A stretch of 59,461 nt of DNA from a virus: positions 1-59,461 of IMG/VR virus record IMGVR_UViG_3300035698_012567, one strand, 5' to 3'. Numbering within the stretch: position 1 is the stretch's first letter; every line of letters begins with the position of its first letter. The notes beneath the pieces are model-generated. The model was not told the origin of the DNA. It worked only from the letters and a program-made list of their open reading frames with translations, and did no database searches. Below are positions 36,505 through 43,497 of the stretch, in pieces. The position numbers were made by a program, and so were the translations under genes.

Positions 36505-36723
36505 ATGAAGCAAATATTTATCATGGTGTATCGTTTTCTTAGGTTACGCTGTAGATATTGTGGTAGATCGCTAAAGTTTTATCCGCAATATCCCGGATAT
36601 TATTGCCCAACGGACGCATATACTGCTAAAGGGCCCAATTGTGGGGCGCGTAAATGTTTTATGTCAAGTAATGAGATAAGAGTTCAGGTAGCTTTGGGCC
36701 TTTCGAAGATAATAGGCAAATGA
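36505..36723 (+). CDS. Zinc-ribbon protein with C-terminal ALGT box
   Basis: 72 residues. C-R-Y-C-G-R-S (about 16-22) and C-P-T-D then C-G-A-R-K-C form a zinc ribbon. The last 20 residues, MSSNEIRVQVALGLSKIIGK, are an ALGT box nearly identical in its start to the N-terminus of the gene at 29054. The box might also be translated alone from its own internal ATG (36661). Transcription begins at the start codon, so the gene is probably leaderless. Overlaps the next gene by 4 bases (ATGA). Confidence 0.7.
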   Translation: MKQIFIMVYRFLRLRCRYCGRSLKFYPQYPGYYCPTDAYTAKGPNCGARKCFMSSNEIRVQVALGLSKIIGK

Positions 36724-37340
36724 TTTTTATTGGTGACATACATGGTAAGTGGCCGAGCTATTTCAAGATAATTAGAAAGATCTCGCCACAAAAGTCCATT
36801 CAAGTAGGTGACTGCGGTTTTGGCTTTAGTAGGCGTAAGAAACCTCGCGCACCTTGGGATATGGATCATCGTTTTATTAGAGGAAATCATGATGATCCTA
36901 AAGAGGCTAATGCGCATCCTAATTGCTTGGGCGATTATGGAGTTACTGAAGAAGGTATTTTCTTTGTCGCAGGAGGGTATTCAGTTGACTATAAGTGGCG
37001 TCAAGATGAAATGTTATTGAACCCTGGTACGCCGCCTCTTTGGTGGGCAGATGAGGAAATTGCTGAGTCGAAGTTTGAGAAGATTCTTGAACTTTATGGT
37101 ATTTCTAAACCTACGATTGTGGTGTCACATGATTGCCCTTCGGAGATAAGAGATATTATTCTTGCGAAAGGGGACATGCCCCCTCTTCGTAATCGGACGA
37201 GTGATGGATTATTGTCTGCAATGTTCAAAGCACATCAACCTGCGTTTTGGATATTTGGCCACTATCACGAGTCTTTTAATGCCGTGATTAACAGTACTAA
37301 GTTCGTGTGTCTTGCTGAGTTAGAAATGTTTGAGGTATGA
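36720..37340 (+). CDS. Metallophosphoesterase
   Basis: 206 residues. Motifs GDIHGK (5-10), VGDCG (29-33), RGNHDDP (54-60), VSHDCP and FGHYH in order, as in the calcineurin-like family (diadenosine tetraphosphatase-like or phage nucleotidase types). Different length and spacing from the gene at 352. ATG-A overlap with the preceding ALGT gene and, at its end, with the next. Confidence 0.88.
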   Translation: MIFIGDIHGKWPSYFKIIRKISPQKSIQVGDCGFGFSRRKKPRAPWDMDHRFIRGNHDDPKEANAHPNCLGDYGVTEEGIFFVAGGYSVDYKWRQDEMLLNPGTPPLWWADEEIAESKFEKILELYGISKPTIVVSHDCPSEIRDIILAKGDMPPLRNRTSDGLLSAMFKAHQPAFWIFGHYHESFNAVINSTKFVCLAELEMFEV

Positions 37341-37726
37341 TGAACTACATTACTCGTGAGTTTATTCGGGCCCACCCTGATGTGCTTTTTGTGTTTGGTG
37401 ATAACGACTTACGCAGCGGCTTTGGGGGTATGGCAAAAGAGTTTAGAGATGAACCAAATTCGATTGGTATTCGAACGAAAAAATATCCTGGAATGGGTGA
37501 AGGAGATTTTTATGTTGATACTAAATTGGATGAGAACAAGAGAAAGATTGATGAAGATATACAAAGTATCACAGAGCGTTTACGGGACTTTAAAGCTATA
37601 TATGTTCCAGAGGGAATTGGCGAGGGCTATGCGCAACTTCCCGAAAGTGCCCCCGAAACCCACAGATATTTAAAGGAGCAACTATTCCTTTTATCAGAAG
37701 CAGCAGATAATTTTGAGCCCTCCTAG
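37337..37726 (+). CDS. Phage protein with FVFGDN-type motif
   Basis: 129 residues. D-V-L-F-V-F-G-D-N-D followed by G-F-G-G-M-A-K-E-F-R matches a small family common in large phages, whose glycine-rich loop recalls nucleotide- or ADP-ribose-binding (macro-like) proteins. The function is not established. The last codons overlap the 5' end of a truncated tRNA-Val. Confidence 0.65.
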   Translation: MMNYITREFIRAHPDVLFVFGDNDLRSGFGGMAKEFRDEPNSIGIRTKKYPGMGEGDFYVDTKLDENKRKIDEDIQSITERLRDFKAIYVPEGIGEGYAQLPESAPETHRYLKEQLFLLSEAADNFEPS

Positions 37727-37753
37727 TTTAATGGTAAAACTTCTGGCTTACAC
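37717..37753 (+). pseudogene. tRNA-Val 5' half cut after the anticodon loop
   Basis: GCCCTCC acceptor strand, D-arm GTTT/AAAC, 5' anticodon stem TCTGG and loop CTTACAC (anticodon TAC, Val). The expected CCAGA and the 3' half are missing. Sequence changes at once to TTTCGAACTATATT and an HNH gene. No matching 3' half is found nearby. Confidence 0.75.
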
Positions 37754-37757
37754 TTTC

Positions 37758-37767
37758 GAACTATATT
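37758..37767 (+). promoter_or_regulatory. GAACTATATT motif at a broken tRNA
   Basis: Starts 4 bases after the truncation point of tRNA-Val and precedes an HNH gene, as at the other copies. Confidence 0.45.
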
Positions 37768-37807
37768 GTAAGTAAATACTGATGTATTTATATAATAGAG
37801 GAAGTGT

Positions 37808-38311
37808 ATGGTGGCGAAAAAGAAGAAATGTCCGAAGTGTAAGCGAATACGTGATTTAAAGTATTTTGGGAAGATTAAGAAGGCTGATGGAAGTATACGT
37901 TATCAGTCTTATTGTAAAGAGTGTCAATCTGCATATGCTCAAACTATATATAAAGAGGATCCTGCGAAATGGCATGATGCGGCAAGAGCGCGACGTGACG
38001 CGGTGGGTAAAAAGGTATATGAGTATTTATTATCCCATCCATGCACAGAGTGTCCGGAAGCGCGTCCAGAATGTTTGCAGTTTGATCATATTGATCCTTC
38101 TACAAAAACTCAGTCGATAAGTAATCTTGTAAGTTGGATTTCGTGGAAAAGTCTCTTGAAGGAAATTGCAAAGTGTAGAGTTCTTTGTGCGAACTGTCAT
38201 AGGAAACGTACTGCACGTGATAGAGAGTGGTACAAAAGTGTACGGGATTATTTAGATATTGGGAGTGTAGCCAAATTGGATAAGGCTCTTTGCTACGAAC
38301 GAAGAAATTGA
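37808..38311 (+). CDS. HNH homing endonuclease ending inside tRNA-Arg
   Basis: 167 residues. C-P-K-C (8-11) and C-K-E-C (about 38-41) knuckles; CTECPEAR, LQFDH and LCANCHRKRT form the HNH site. The final 17 codons (GSVAKLDKALCYERRN and stop) lie in the tRNA-Arg gene that follows, so the protein's C-terminus is made of tRNA sequence. Together with the broken tRNA-Val upstream, this looks like a mobile endonuclease that invaded a tRNA pair. Paralogue of 1337, 4622 and 35773. Confidence 0.87.
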   Translation: MVAKKKKCPKCKRIRDLKYFGKIKKADGSIRYQSYCKECQSAYAQTIYKEDPAKWHDAARARRDAVGKKVYEYLLSHPCTECPEARPECLQFDHIDPSTKTQSISNLVSWISWKSLLKEIAKCRVLCANCHRKRTARDREWYKSVRDYLDIGSVAKLDKALCYERRN

Positions 38312-38334
38312 GGGTTCAAGTCCTTCCGCTCCTA
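38261..38334 (+). tRNA. tRNA-Arg (anticodon ACG)
   Basis: GGGAGTG/CGCTCCT acceptor, anticodon stem CTTTG/CGAAG with loop CTACGAA, T-arm GAGGG/CCTTC, discriminator A. Its 5' two thirds are also the 3' end of the HNH reading frame. ACG would need A34 deamination to read all CGN codons. Confidence 0.9.
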
Positions 38335-38357
38335 TTTATTAAAGAGGAAGAGTTACG

Positions 38358-38537
38358 ATGAAGGTAAAAATTGGTGATACTATATATGACGCTGAGGATC
38401 AGCCCATTATGATTATTTTATCAGAGGGGGAACAGACGCAAATTACAAATATGGCTCCAGGGTGCACTAAGTATTGTCAATATAATGAGGATATAGATCC
38501 CAAATATATTGAAAAATGGATGGAACAGGATACATAA
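38358..38537 (+). CDS. Small phage protein (59 aa)
   Basis: MKVKIGDTIYDAEDQPIMII onward, 59 residues. The opening K-I-G-D-x-I-Y-D-x-x-x-x-P-I-M-I pattern is familiar from short phage proteins of unknown role. SD GAGGAAGAG. Soluble and acidic. Confidence 0.7.
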   Translation: MKVKIGDTIYDAEDQPIMIILSEGEQTQITNMAPGCTKYCQYNEDIDPKYIEKWMEQDT

Positions 38538-38625
38538 GATGCCGAATTCAGGGTCCCTATTTTTGTAAAAGGGTCTATATTAATCGAAATAGATTTCCAG
38601 AGAGGAAATTGAAAAGGAGAAAGTG

Positions 38626-39681
38626 ATGAATTTTAAGCCCAAGTCAGACTACATTGTCTTTGTCGGACGATTCCAACCCTTCCATTCAGGCCACAGAGCT
38701 ATTGTAGAAGAAGCACTTGATAACGCTAATACTGTTATTATTGCTGTTGGTAGCTACCGTACTTCACTCGATTCAAAGAATCCGTGGACGTTTGAAGAAC
38801 GCAAAGATATGATTCTTTGCAGTTTAGGTCATGGTGTATTGCCTAAAGAATCGATGGATAGGGTGATCATTGCACCGTTGAGAGATTATACATATTCAGA
38901 TACTACGTGGATATCGTCTCTCCAAAATATAGTTGCATCGATTGTAGATGATTCCACGGTGCAGTTAATTGGGCATTTTAAAGATGATAGCTCTGTATAT
39001 TTGACATTTTTTCCCCAGTGGCCGTTACTGAAACAGCCTAACTATAGAGGGATCAATGGTACAGATATACGTGCAAATTATTTTGATCCTGATAAACATC
39101 CGCGTACGTTTGACAATGATGTACCTATTGGTATGAGTCTCTGGATGAAAGCGTGGCGGGAGAGTAACCCGGATCGCTATGATAATATTACGCAAGAGAA
39201 TAGTTTTTTGGAGGTATATAATGCTCGGTGGAAAGGTACACCATTTCCAGTTAACTTTGTTACTGCTGATGCCGTAGTAGTCCAATCGGGGCATATTCTT
39301 ATGGTTCGCCGGGGCATAAATCCAGGCAAAGGTAAATTGGCCTTACCTGGAGGATTTGTAGGGACGAATGAAACTATTTTTGATGCCAGTGTGAGAGAGT
39401 TGTATGAAGAGACTAAAATTGGTATATCTAAAAAACTCCTGCGTCGTGCCTTTGTCGCAGATAAGGTATTTGATCATCCTAAGCGGTCTCAACGGGGACG
39501 TATCATAACTCATGCACATCTTTTTGAGCTTTCTCAGGGAGGCCCCTTACCTTCTGTGAAAGGATCAGATGATGCGTTTGAGGCACTCTGGATACCTTTC
39601 AATGATATTGGATTGCAAGAACAAGAAATTTTTAGTGATCATATTCACATCATAAACTACTTCATTAACCTAGGCCGTTAG
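38626..39681 (+). CDS. nadM: Bifunctional NMN adenylyltransferase / Nudix hydrolase
   Basis: 351 residues from the ATG with SD AAGGAG; a GTG just before it is less likely. The N-terminal domain has the nucleotidyltransferase motif GRFQPFHSGH (14-23) and GINGTDIR (142-149), as in NadM. The C-terminal domain has a Nudix box, GGFVGTNETIFDASVRELYE followed by E (242-262). The first domain makes NAD+ from NMN and ATP, and the second may hydrolyse ADP-ribose or similar. With the NadV gene downstream it completes a two-step NAD+ salvage route. Confidence 0.95.
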   Translation: MNFKPKSDYIVFVGRFQPFHSGHRAIVEEALDNANTVIIAVGSYRTSLDSKNPWTFEERKDMILCSLGHGVLPKESMDRVIIAPLRDYTYSDTTWISSLQNIVASIVDDSTVQLIGHFKDDSSVYLTFFPQWPLLKQPNYRGINGTDIRANYFDPDKHPRTFDNDVPIGMSLWMKAWRESNPDRYDNITQENSFLEVYNARWKGTPFPVNFVTADAVVVQSGHILMVRRGINPGKGKLALPGGFVGTNETIFDASVRELYEETKIGISKKLLRRAFVADKVFDHPKRSQRGRIITHAHLFELSQGGPLPSVKGSDDAFEALWIPFNDIGLQEQEIFSDHIHIINYFINLGR

Positions 39682-39706
39682 AGAAATGGCTGAAAAGGAG
39701 AACCTT

Positions 39707-41134
39707 ATGTATCAGAATCACGCGAGTGTTGTTACAGACACAGACAGTTACAAGTTGGGACATTTCAAGCAGTATCCTAAAGGGACTACTGCTATGTCCA
39801 GTTATTTCGAATCGCGTGGCGGCGAACATGATAAGACCGTATTTTTCGGTCTACAGTATATAATGAAGAAATACTTAACCCAACGTATTACGATGGAAGA
39901 GGTTGAGTATATGAAGGAGTTTGCAGCAAAACACGGTCTGTCTTTCAATTATAAAGGATGGAAGCATATTGTTGAGGACCTAGATGGGAAGTTACCTATC
40001 GAGATCAGAGCAGTCCCTGAAGGCGCTGTTATCCCTACTGGAAATATCCTAATGGACGTTACTTCCACCGACCCAGAGTGTTTTTGGATAGTTTCTTGGG
40101 TAGAAACGATTTTATCTCGTTTATGGTATCCTATTACCGTCTCTACAAGATCTTGGTACACCAAGAAAGTGATCGAGAAGTATTTTGAGAAAACTTCTGA
40201 TTCTGATATTTCTGATGTTTTGTTTAAGTTGCATGACTTTGGAAGTCGCGGAACCAGTTGTCAAGAACAGGCAATGATCGGCGGGGCCGCGCATTTGACC
40301 TCTTTTATGGGATCTGATACAATAGCCGGGATTGATATGGCTAATAGATTCTATGATTGCGATATGGCTGGATTTTCAATCGAGGCTTCTGAACACTCAA
40401 CTATGACTATGCGAGGCAAAGATGGAGAGGTTGAAGCATTTAGAAATATGATTGAACAGTACGGAGATAATCCTATTTTTGCTTGTGTCAGTGATTCTTA
40501 CGATATCTATGAGGCATGTTCTGATCTATGGGGAGGCGAGCTAAGGCAAGACGTTATAGATATGAAGGCTATGCTCGTTGTCCGTCCTGATTCGGGAGAT
40601 CCTGTGGATGTAACAATAAGGGTTTTAGGTATCTTGTCCCGCAAGTTTGGGTTCCAACTTAATTCAAAAGGGTTCAAGGTTCTAAACCATGTTAGAGTTA
40701 TTTGGGGTGATGGTATTGGGCATTTTGATATTCCCCTTATCTTAAGAAGGATAACAGAAAGCGGATACAGTGTAGACAATATAGCTTTTGGCATGGGTGG
40801 CGGCCTTTTACAGAAGCTGGATAGAGATACTCAAAGATTTGCATTCAAGGCAAGCTGGGCTTTAGTTAATTGGGAAGAGGTAGATATCTACAAAGAGCCG
40901 ATTACTGATAGCAAGAAGAATTCCAAAAGAGGTCGTTTGGATCTAATCGAAAGAGGTGAGGGTTGCGTTTCTACCGTATCTCTAAAAAGATGTATGTCCG
41001 GATCTATATTAGTCCCTGTATACAAAAATGGAGAGATGCTGAAAACTTATTCCTTTGACGAAGTTAGGGAAAATACAAAAGATGAATATTCGCAATACAA
41101 AGGATGGAAAGATTATGCGGAACCTTGGGATTGA
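39707..41134 (+). CDS. nadV: Nicotinamide phosphoribosyltransferase
   Basis: 475 residues from the ATG with SD AAAAGGAG; an in-frame ATG 21 bases upstream lacks an SD. NAMPT hallmarks: D-T-D-S-Y-K-L-G-H near the N-terminus, H-D-F-G-S-R-G-T-S, V-S-D-S-Y-D-I-Y, V-R-P-D-S-G-D-P and W-G-D-G-I-G. It converts nicotinamide and PRPP to NMN, feeding NadM upstream. Together they match the nicotinamide-based phage NAD+ reconstitution route (NARP2) described as a counter to NAD-depleting immunity. Confidence 0.96.
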   Translation: MYQNHASVVTDTDSYKLGHFKQYPKGTTAMSSYFESRGGEHDKTVFFGLQYIMKKYLTQRITMEEVEYMKEFAAKHGLSFNYKGWKHIVEDLDGKLPIEIRAVPEGAVIPTGNILMDVTSTDPECFWIVSWVETILSRLWYPITVSTRSWYTKKVIEKYFEKTSDSDISDVLFKLHDFGSRGTSCQEQAMIGGAAHLTSFMGSDTIAGIDMANRFYDCDMAGFSIEASEHSTMTMRGKDGEVEAFRNMIEQYGDNPIFACVSDSYDIYEACSDLWGGELRQDVIDMKAMLVVRPDSGDPVDVTIRVLGILSRKFGFQLNSKGFKVLNHVRVIWGDGIGHFDIPLILRRITESGYSVDNIAFGMGGGLLQKLDRDTQRFAFKASWALVNWEEVDIYKEPITDSKKNSKRGRLDLIERGEGCVSTVSLKRCMSGSILVPVYKNGEMLKTYSFDEVRENTKDEYSQYKGWKDYAEPWD

Positions 41135-41148
41135 TTTGAGTGTATAAT
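41120..41148 (+). promoter_or_regulatory. Promoter GAACCT-N17-TATAAT for tRNA-Ser
   Basis: The -35 lies inside the last codons of nadV; the -10 ends 15 bases before tRNA-Ser. Confidence 0.7.
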
Positions 41149-41163
41149 ATATGAAGCAAATTT

Positions 41164-41252
41164 GGAAGCGTGGCAGAGTGGTTGAATGCGATAGTCTTGA
41201 AAACTATTGGCGTTAATAGCGTCCGTGGGTTCGAATCCCACCGCTTCCTCCA
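41164..41252 (+). tRNA. tRNA-Ser (anticodon TGA)
   Basis: GGAAGCG/CGCTTCC acceptor, anticodon stem ATAGT/ACTAT with loop CTTGAAA, long variable arm, T-arm GTGGG/CCCAC, CCA encoded. Confidence 0.94.
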
Positions 41253-41267
41253 AATTTAAGGAAAGCC

Positions 41268-41501
41268 ATGAAAACAAAAACAGTCGGTATTGGAAGTGAA
41301 TTTCTAATCGTAAAAATTGCATGCCCACATTGCAAAAAACATACATCAGTGAAAGTGACTTACAAAGAAGCTTACCGATTCGACGCGGATAAAAAATGGT
41401 ACATGTGTGACGCATGTGGTAAAGAGTTTGCGTGTAGTGTTAATCTGGTAGAATGCACGGTTGATGTAGATAAGTTTATATATAAACAAGTAGGAAAATA
41501 A
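41268..41501 (+). CDS. Zinc-ribbon protein (77 aa)
   Basis: 77 residues with C-P-H-C (about 19-22) and C-D-A-C-G-K (about 47-52), a classic zinc ribbon. A beta-strand-rich end follows. SD AAGGAAAG. It lies between tRNA-Ser and an atypical tRNA-like element. Confidence 0.7.
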   Translation: MKTKTVGIGSEFLIVKIACPHCKKHTSVKVTYKEAYRFDADKKWYMCDACGKEFACSVNLVECTVDVDKFIYKQVGK

Positions 41502-41514
41502 TTCCTTAAATATT

Positions 41515-41625
41515 GGAAGCATGGTAGATTTGAAGTGTTGTGGAGCACAGTGCGTTCACTGGCTGTGGTGGAGCCGCTGTTCGATTCGGCAGCTCGGCGC
41601 ATTCTAAATAGGATCTGCCGCTTCC
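41515..41625 (+). ncRNA. Long tRNA-like structured element
   Basis: Outer stem GGAAGC/GCTTCC continues after a two-base bulge as GGTAGATTT/GGATCTGCC with G-T pairs, 15 bp in all. Inside is a T-arm-like hairpin GCTG-TTCGATT-CGGC nested in GAGC/GCTC. It starts like the tRNA-Ser upstream (GGAAGC) but is 111 nt with no anticodon arm in place. It might be a tRNA with an insertion, or a small stable RNA. Confidence 0.4.
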
Positions 41626-41634
41626 TTGAATATT

Positions 41635-41709
41635 GGTAGTATCGTATAATGGCAATTATATCCGGTTGTCGCCCGGAAGATCGGAGTTCAATTCTCCGTA
41701 CTACCGCCA
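41635..41709 (+). tRNA. tRNA-Asp (anticodon GTC)
   Basis: GGTAGTA/TACTACC acceptor, discriminator G, anticodon stem TCCGG/CCGGA with loop TTGTCGC, T-arm CGGAG/CTCCG, CCA encoded. Confidence 0.93.
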
Positions 41710-41748
41710 TAATGAGAGTAAATCATTAATCATGTTAGGAGAAATGTT

Positions 41749-42147
41749 ATGACAGACCGCAAAGTGAAGTATTCTTACTTCTGTAGAAATGATGAACGTC
41801 GTCCTTGCATTACCGTCGCTTTTTGTGACGTCGGTAATGAAGTTGACGGTGATATGATTGCATATGGTGTTGCAGTTGCTTCTCCATCTGAAAAACAAGC
41901 GATGTACAAAATCGGTAGATGTATCGCAGAAAACCGGTGTGACCATGCCGCCGCAGGTGAGGTGGGCCTTTGGGGTGAGTATGACGGTGTAGGGAAAGAT
42001 CTTCCGGATGCGCTGAAAGTTGTTCGAAGCGTATTTGTTGGCTTAGATATGTTCGGAACAATGGCTCCGGGCGACTTCAAAGCGAAGCTACAGGCTTTGC
42101 GTGGAATGATGCCTACTGGTCGACATAAGATTAAGAATAAGAAATAG
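41749..42147 (+). CDS. Hypothetical protein (132 aa)
   Basis: 132 residues, soluble alpha/beta, beginning MTDRKVKYSYFCRNDERRPC and ending basic (GRHKIKNKK). V-A-F-C-D-V-G and A-Y-G-V-A-V look like strands, E-K-Q-A-M-Y-K-I-G-R a helix. No family recognised. Good SD TAGGAG. It lies among tRNA genes. Confidence 0.65.
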   Translation: MTDRKVKYSYFCRNDERRPCITVAFCDVGNEVDGDMIAYGVAVASPSEKQAMYKIGRCIAENRCDHAAAGEVGLWGEYDGVGKDLPDALKVVRSVFVGLDMFGTMAPGDFKAKLQALRGMMPTGRHKIKNKK

Positions 42148-42153
42148 ATTTTT

Positions 42154-42226
42154 GCGCCTGTACCTCAGTTGGTAGAGAGCCTGTCTTATATGCAGGTCGT
42201 CGATGGTTCGATTCCATCCGGGCGTA
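42154..42226 (+). tRNA. tRNA-Ile (anticodon TAT)
   Basis: GCGCCTG/CGGGCGT acceptor, anticodon stem CCTGT/GCAGG with loop CTTATAT, T-arm GATGG/CCATC. It reads AUA, a rare codon in many hosts. Confidence 0.9.
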
Positions 42227-42230
42227 TTAC

Positions 42231-42307
42231 AGTACCGTAGCTTAATTGGTTAAAGCCCTTGTCTGATACACAAGAGACAGGAGGTTCGATTCCTCCCGGT
42301 ACTACCA
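42231..42307 (+). tRNA. tRNA-Ile (anticodon GAT)
   Basis: AGTACCG/CGGTACT acceptor, anticodon stem CTTGT/ACAAG with loop CTGATAC, T-arm GGAGG/CCTCC, CCA encoded. It lies 4 bases after tRNA-Ile(TAT). Confidence 0.93.
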
Positions 42308-42315
42308 AATTTGTG

Positions 42316-42609
42316 ATGAAGTGTGAAATTTGCCAAATAGATGATGCTGTAGAAAAGCATCATCTTATTCCACGTCAGCGCCATAAGGCTAATCATAAGG
42401 CTAATCGAGAGGTTGTTCAGTGTTGCTATGATTGTGCACGGCAGGTGCACATGTTGTTTAATGAAAAAGAGTTAGCGGGTATGGCATTAGGAGATCTTCT
42501 TGATACTCCGCAGATGCAGAAATATTTGAAGTGGAAGAAGAAACATTCTGGGGTTCATCGTCATAAGATGTCCAGTAGGGTGAAAACTTGGAAGAAGTAT
42601 CGTCGATAG
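42316..42609 (+). CDS. HNH-like protein
   Basis: 97 residues from the ATG after tRNA-Ile; a longer reading begins inside the tRNA and is rejected. MKCEICQIDDAVEKHHLIPR has a C-x2-C knuckle and the H-H-L-I-P of an HNH nuclease, followed by N-R-E and C-x2-C-A-R-Q-V-H, so the fold is that of small HNH proteins. The C-terminus is basic. The last base of its stop codon is the first base of the interrupted tRNA-Leu acceptor strand. Confidence 0.75.
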   Translation: MKCEICQIDDAVEKHHLIPRQRHKANHKANREVVQCCYDCARQVHMLFNEKELAGMALGDLLDTPQMQKYLKWKKKHSGVHRHKMSSRVKTWKKYRR

Positions 42610-43277
42610 GAAGGTTGATGGTTAAATGTTCTGTATGTAATAAAGAGTATTCTATAAAAGGAATAGGTACCCATATGTGGCGAACTCACGGAGAGGGGAA
42701 GACTTTTATTCCAAATAAAAATTTAGGTGGCTGGAATAAAGGATTAACTAAAGAATCTTCGAGTAAGGTCGCTCAAAGTGCAGATACATTACGGCGTAAA
42801 CACGCTTCGGGTGAAATTATACCATCTTTTTTAGGTAAACAGCATACTACTCAAACTAAAAATCTTATACGCCAGAAAATTATTGCGCGTTATAAAAATG
42901 GGTGGCAATCTACTGCAGGTAGAACTAAAAAGATAAAGTATTCTTCTTCCGTTGCAGGTAACGTTTTAGTAGATGGTTCGTGGGAACTTGCTGTAGCTAA
43001 ATATTTAGATGCGATACAAGTGCAGTGGACTCGTAACATTACACGTTTTCCATATTATAATATTATAACAGATAAAGCGGCTACCTATTGTCCGGACTTT
43101 TATGTGGAAGATTGGGATATCTATATTGAAGTAAAGGGGTACCAGACGGATTTAGACCTGTGTAAATGGTCGCAATTCCCGAAGAAATTATTAGTATGGA
43201 AGAAGAAAGAATTGAAGACGTTAGGGATACTTTAGGCCGCCCTTCGGGGCGCGAGGGTTCAATTCCCCCACCTTCCT
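42609..43277 (+). pseudogene. tRNA (Leu-like) interrupted by an endonuclease gene
   Basis: The 5' acceptor strand GGAAGGT and start of the D-arm (TGATGG) are at 42609-42621. The matching 3' strand ACCTTCC with discriminator T, a T-arm (GAGGG-TTCAATT-CCCCC) and a long variable hairpin (CGCCC-TTCG-GGGCG) are at about 43236-43277. The 5' and 3' acceptor strands are fully complementary. A long variable arm and D-arm TGATGG suggest Leu. The endonuclease ORF fills the gap, so without splicing the tRNA is dead. Confidence 0.7.
42619..43235 (+). CDS. PD-(D/E)XK-type homing endonuclease with NUMOD3-like and zinc-finger modules
   Basis: 205 residues from the ATG in the tRNA D-arm; the tRNA acceptor strand AGGAAGG acts as its SD. 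The N-terminus has C-S-V-C-N-K-E with H-M-W-R-T-H, a C2H2 finger. The middle (WNKGLTKESS then FLGKQHTTQTKNLIRQKI) resembles NUMOD3-like binding repeats. The C-terminus, W-E-L-A-V-A-K-Y-L-D, Y-C-P-D-F-Y-V and YIEVKGY, matches the PD-(D/E)xK nuclease core as in Vsr-like homing enzymes. Confidence 0.78.
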
Positions 43278-43288
43278 GAACTATATTA
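43278..43288 (+). promoter_or_regulatory. GAACTATATTA motif after the interrupted tRNA
   Basis: Begins at the base after the discriminator of the interrupted tRNA. Fifth copy at a tRNA or endonuclease boundary. Confidence 0.45.
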
Positions 43289-43337
43289 ATATCCCGTGAA
43301 TCAAAGATACACCTTGTCAGTCTTTGTGCTGACGAGC

Positions 43338-43366
43338 GCCCGCCTTAAAAAGCGGGCTTTTTATTT
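43338..43366 (+). terminator. Intrinsic terminator
   Basis: GCCCGC/GCGGGC stem with an A-rich loop and TTTTTATTT tail. It ends the tRNA and endonuclease transcript, and the next tRNA begins at its tail. Confidence 0.85.
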
Positions 43367-43435
43367 GGGCCGGTAAGCAAGTGGTTACGCTGTCCTCGAA
43401 CTGGGCGATCAGGAGTTCGAATCTCCTCCGGTCCA
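43367..43435 (+). tRNA. tRNA, isotype unclear (anticodon loop irregular)
   Basis: GGGCCGG/CCGGTCC acceptor, discriminator A, T-arm AGGAG/CTCCT, 3 bp D-stem AGC/GCT. The anticodon arm GTCC-TCGAACT-GGGC lacks U33, so the anticodon is GAA by position or CGA by the usual T33. At 69 nt it is short. It may be non-functional. Confidence 0.55.
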
Positions 43436-43462
43436 CCCTTTTACTTTGTTGTAAATTATCAT

Positions 43463-43491
43463 GACCCAGTAAGTGCAAATATTTGTATAAT
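43463..43491 (+). promoter_or_regulatory. Promoter GACCCA-N17-TATAAT, leaderless arrangement
   Basis: The -10 ends 6 bases before ATG 43498, so the predicted transcript starts at the start codon. It opens the long operon that runs to about 56.1 kb. Confidence 0.78.
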
Positions 43492-43497
43492 TTATAG

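Noticed and set aside
37717-38334. Group I intron in tRNA-Val spanning the HNH gene
   Set aside because: No tRNA-Val 3' half follows the HNH gene and no intron core was recognised. The downstream tRNA is a complete tRNA-Arg.
42259-42315. Upstream extension of the HNH-like gene
   Set aside because: It would start inside tRNA-Ile(GAT). The ATG at 42316 is outside the tRNA and gives the conserved domain.
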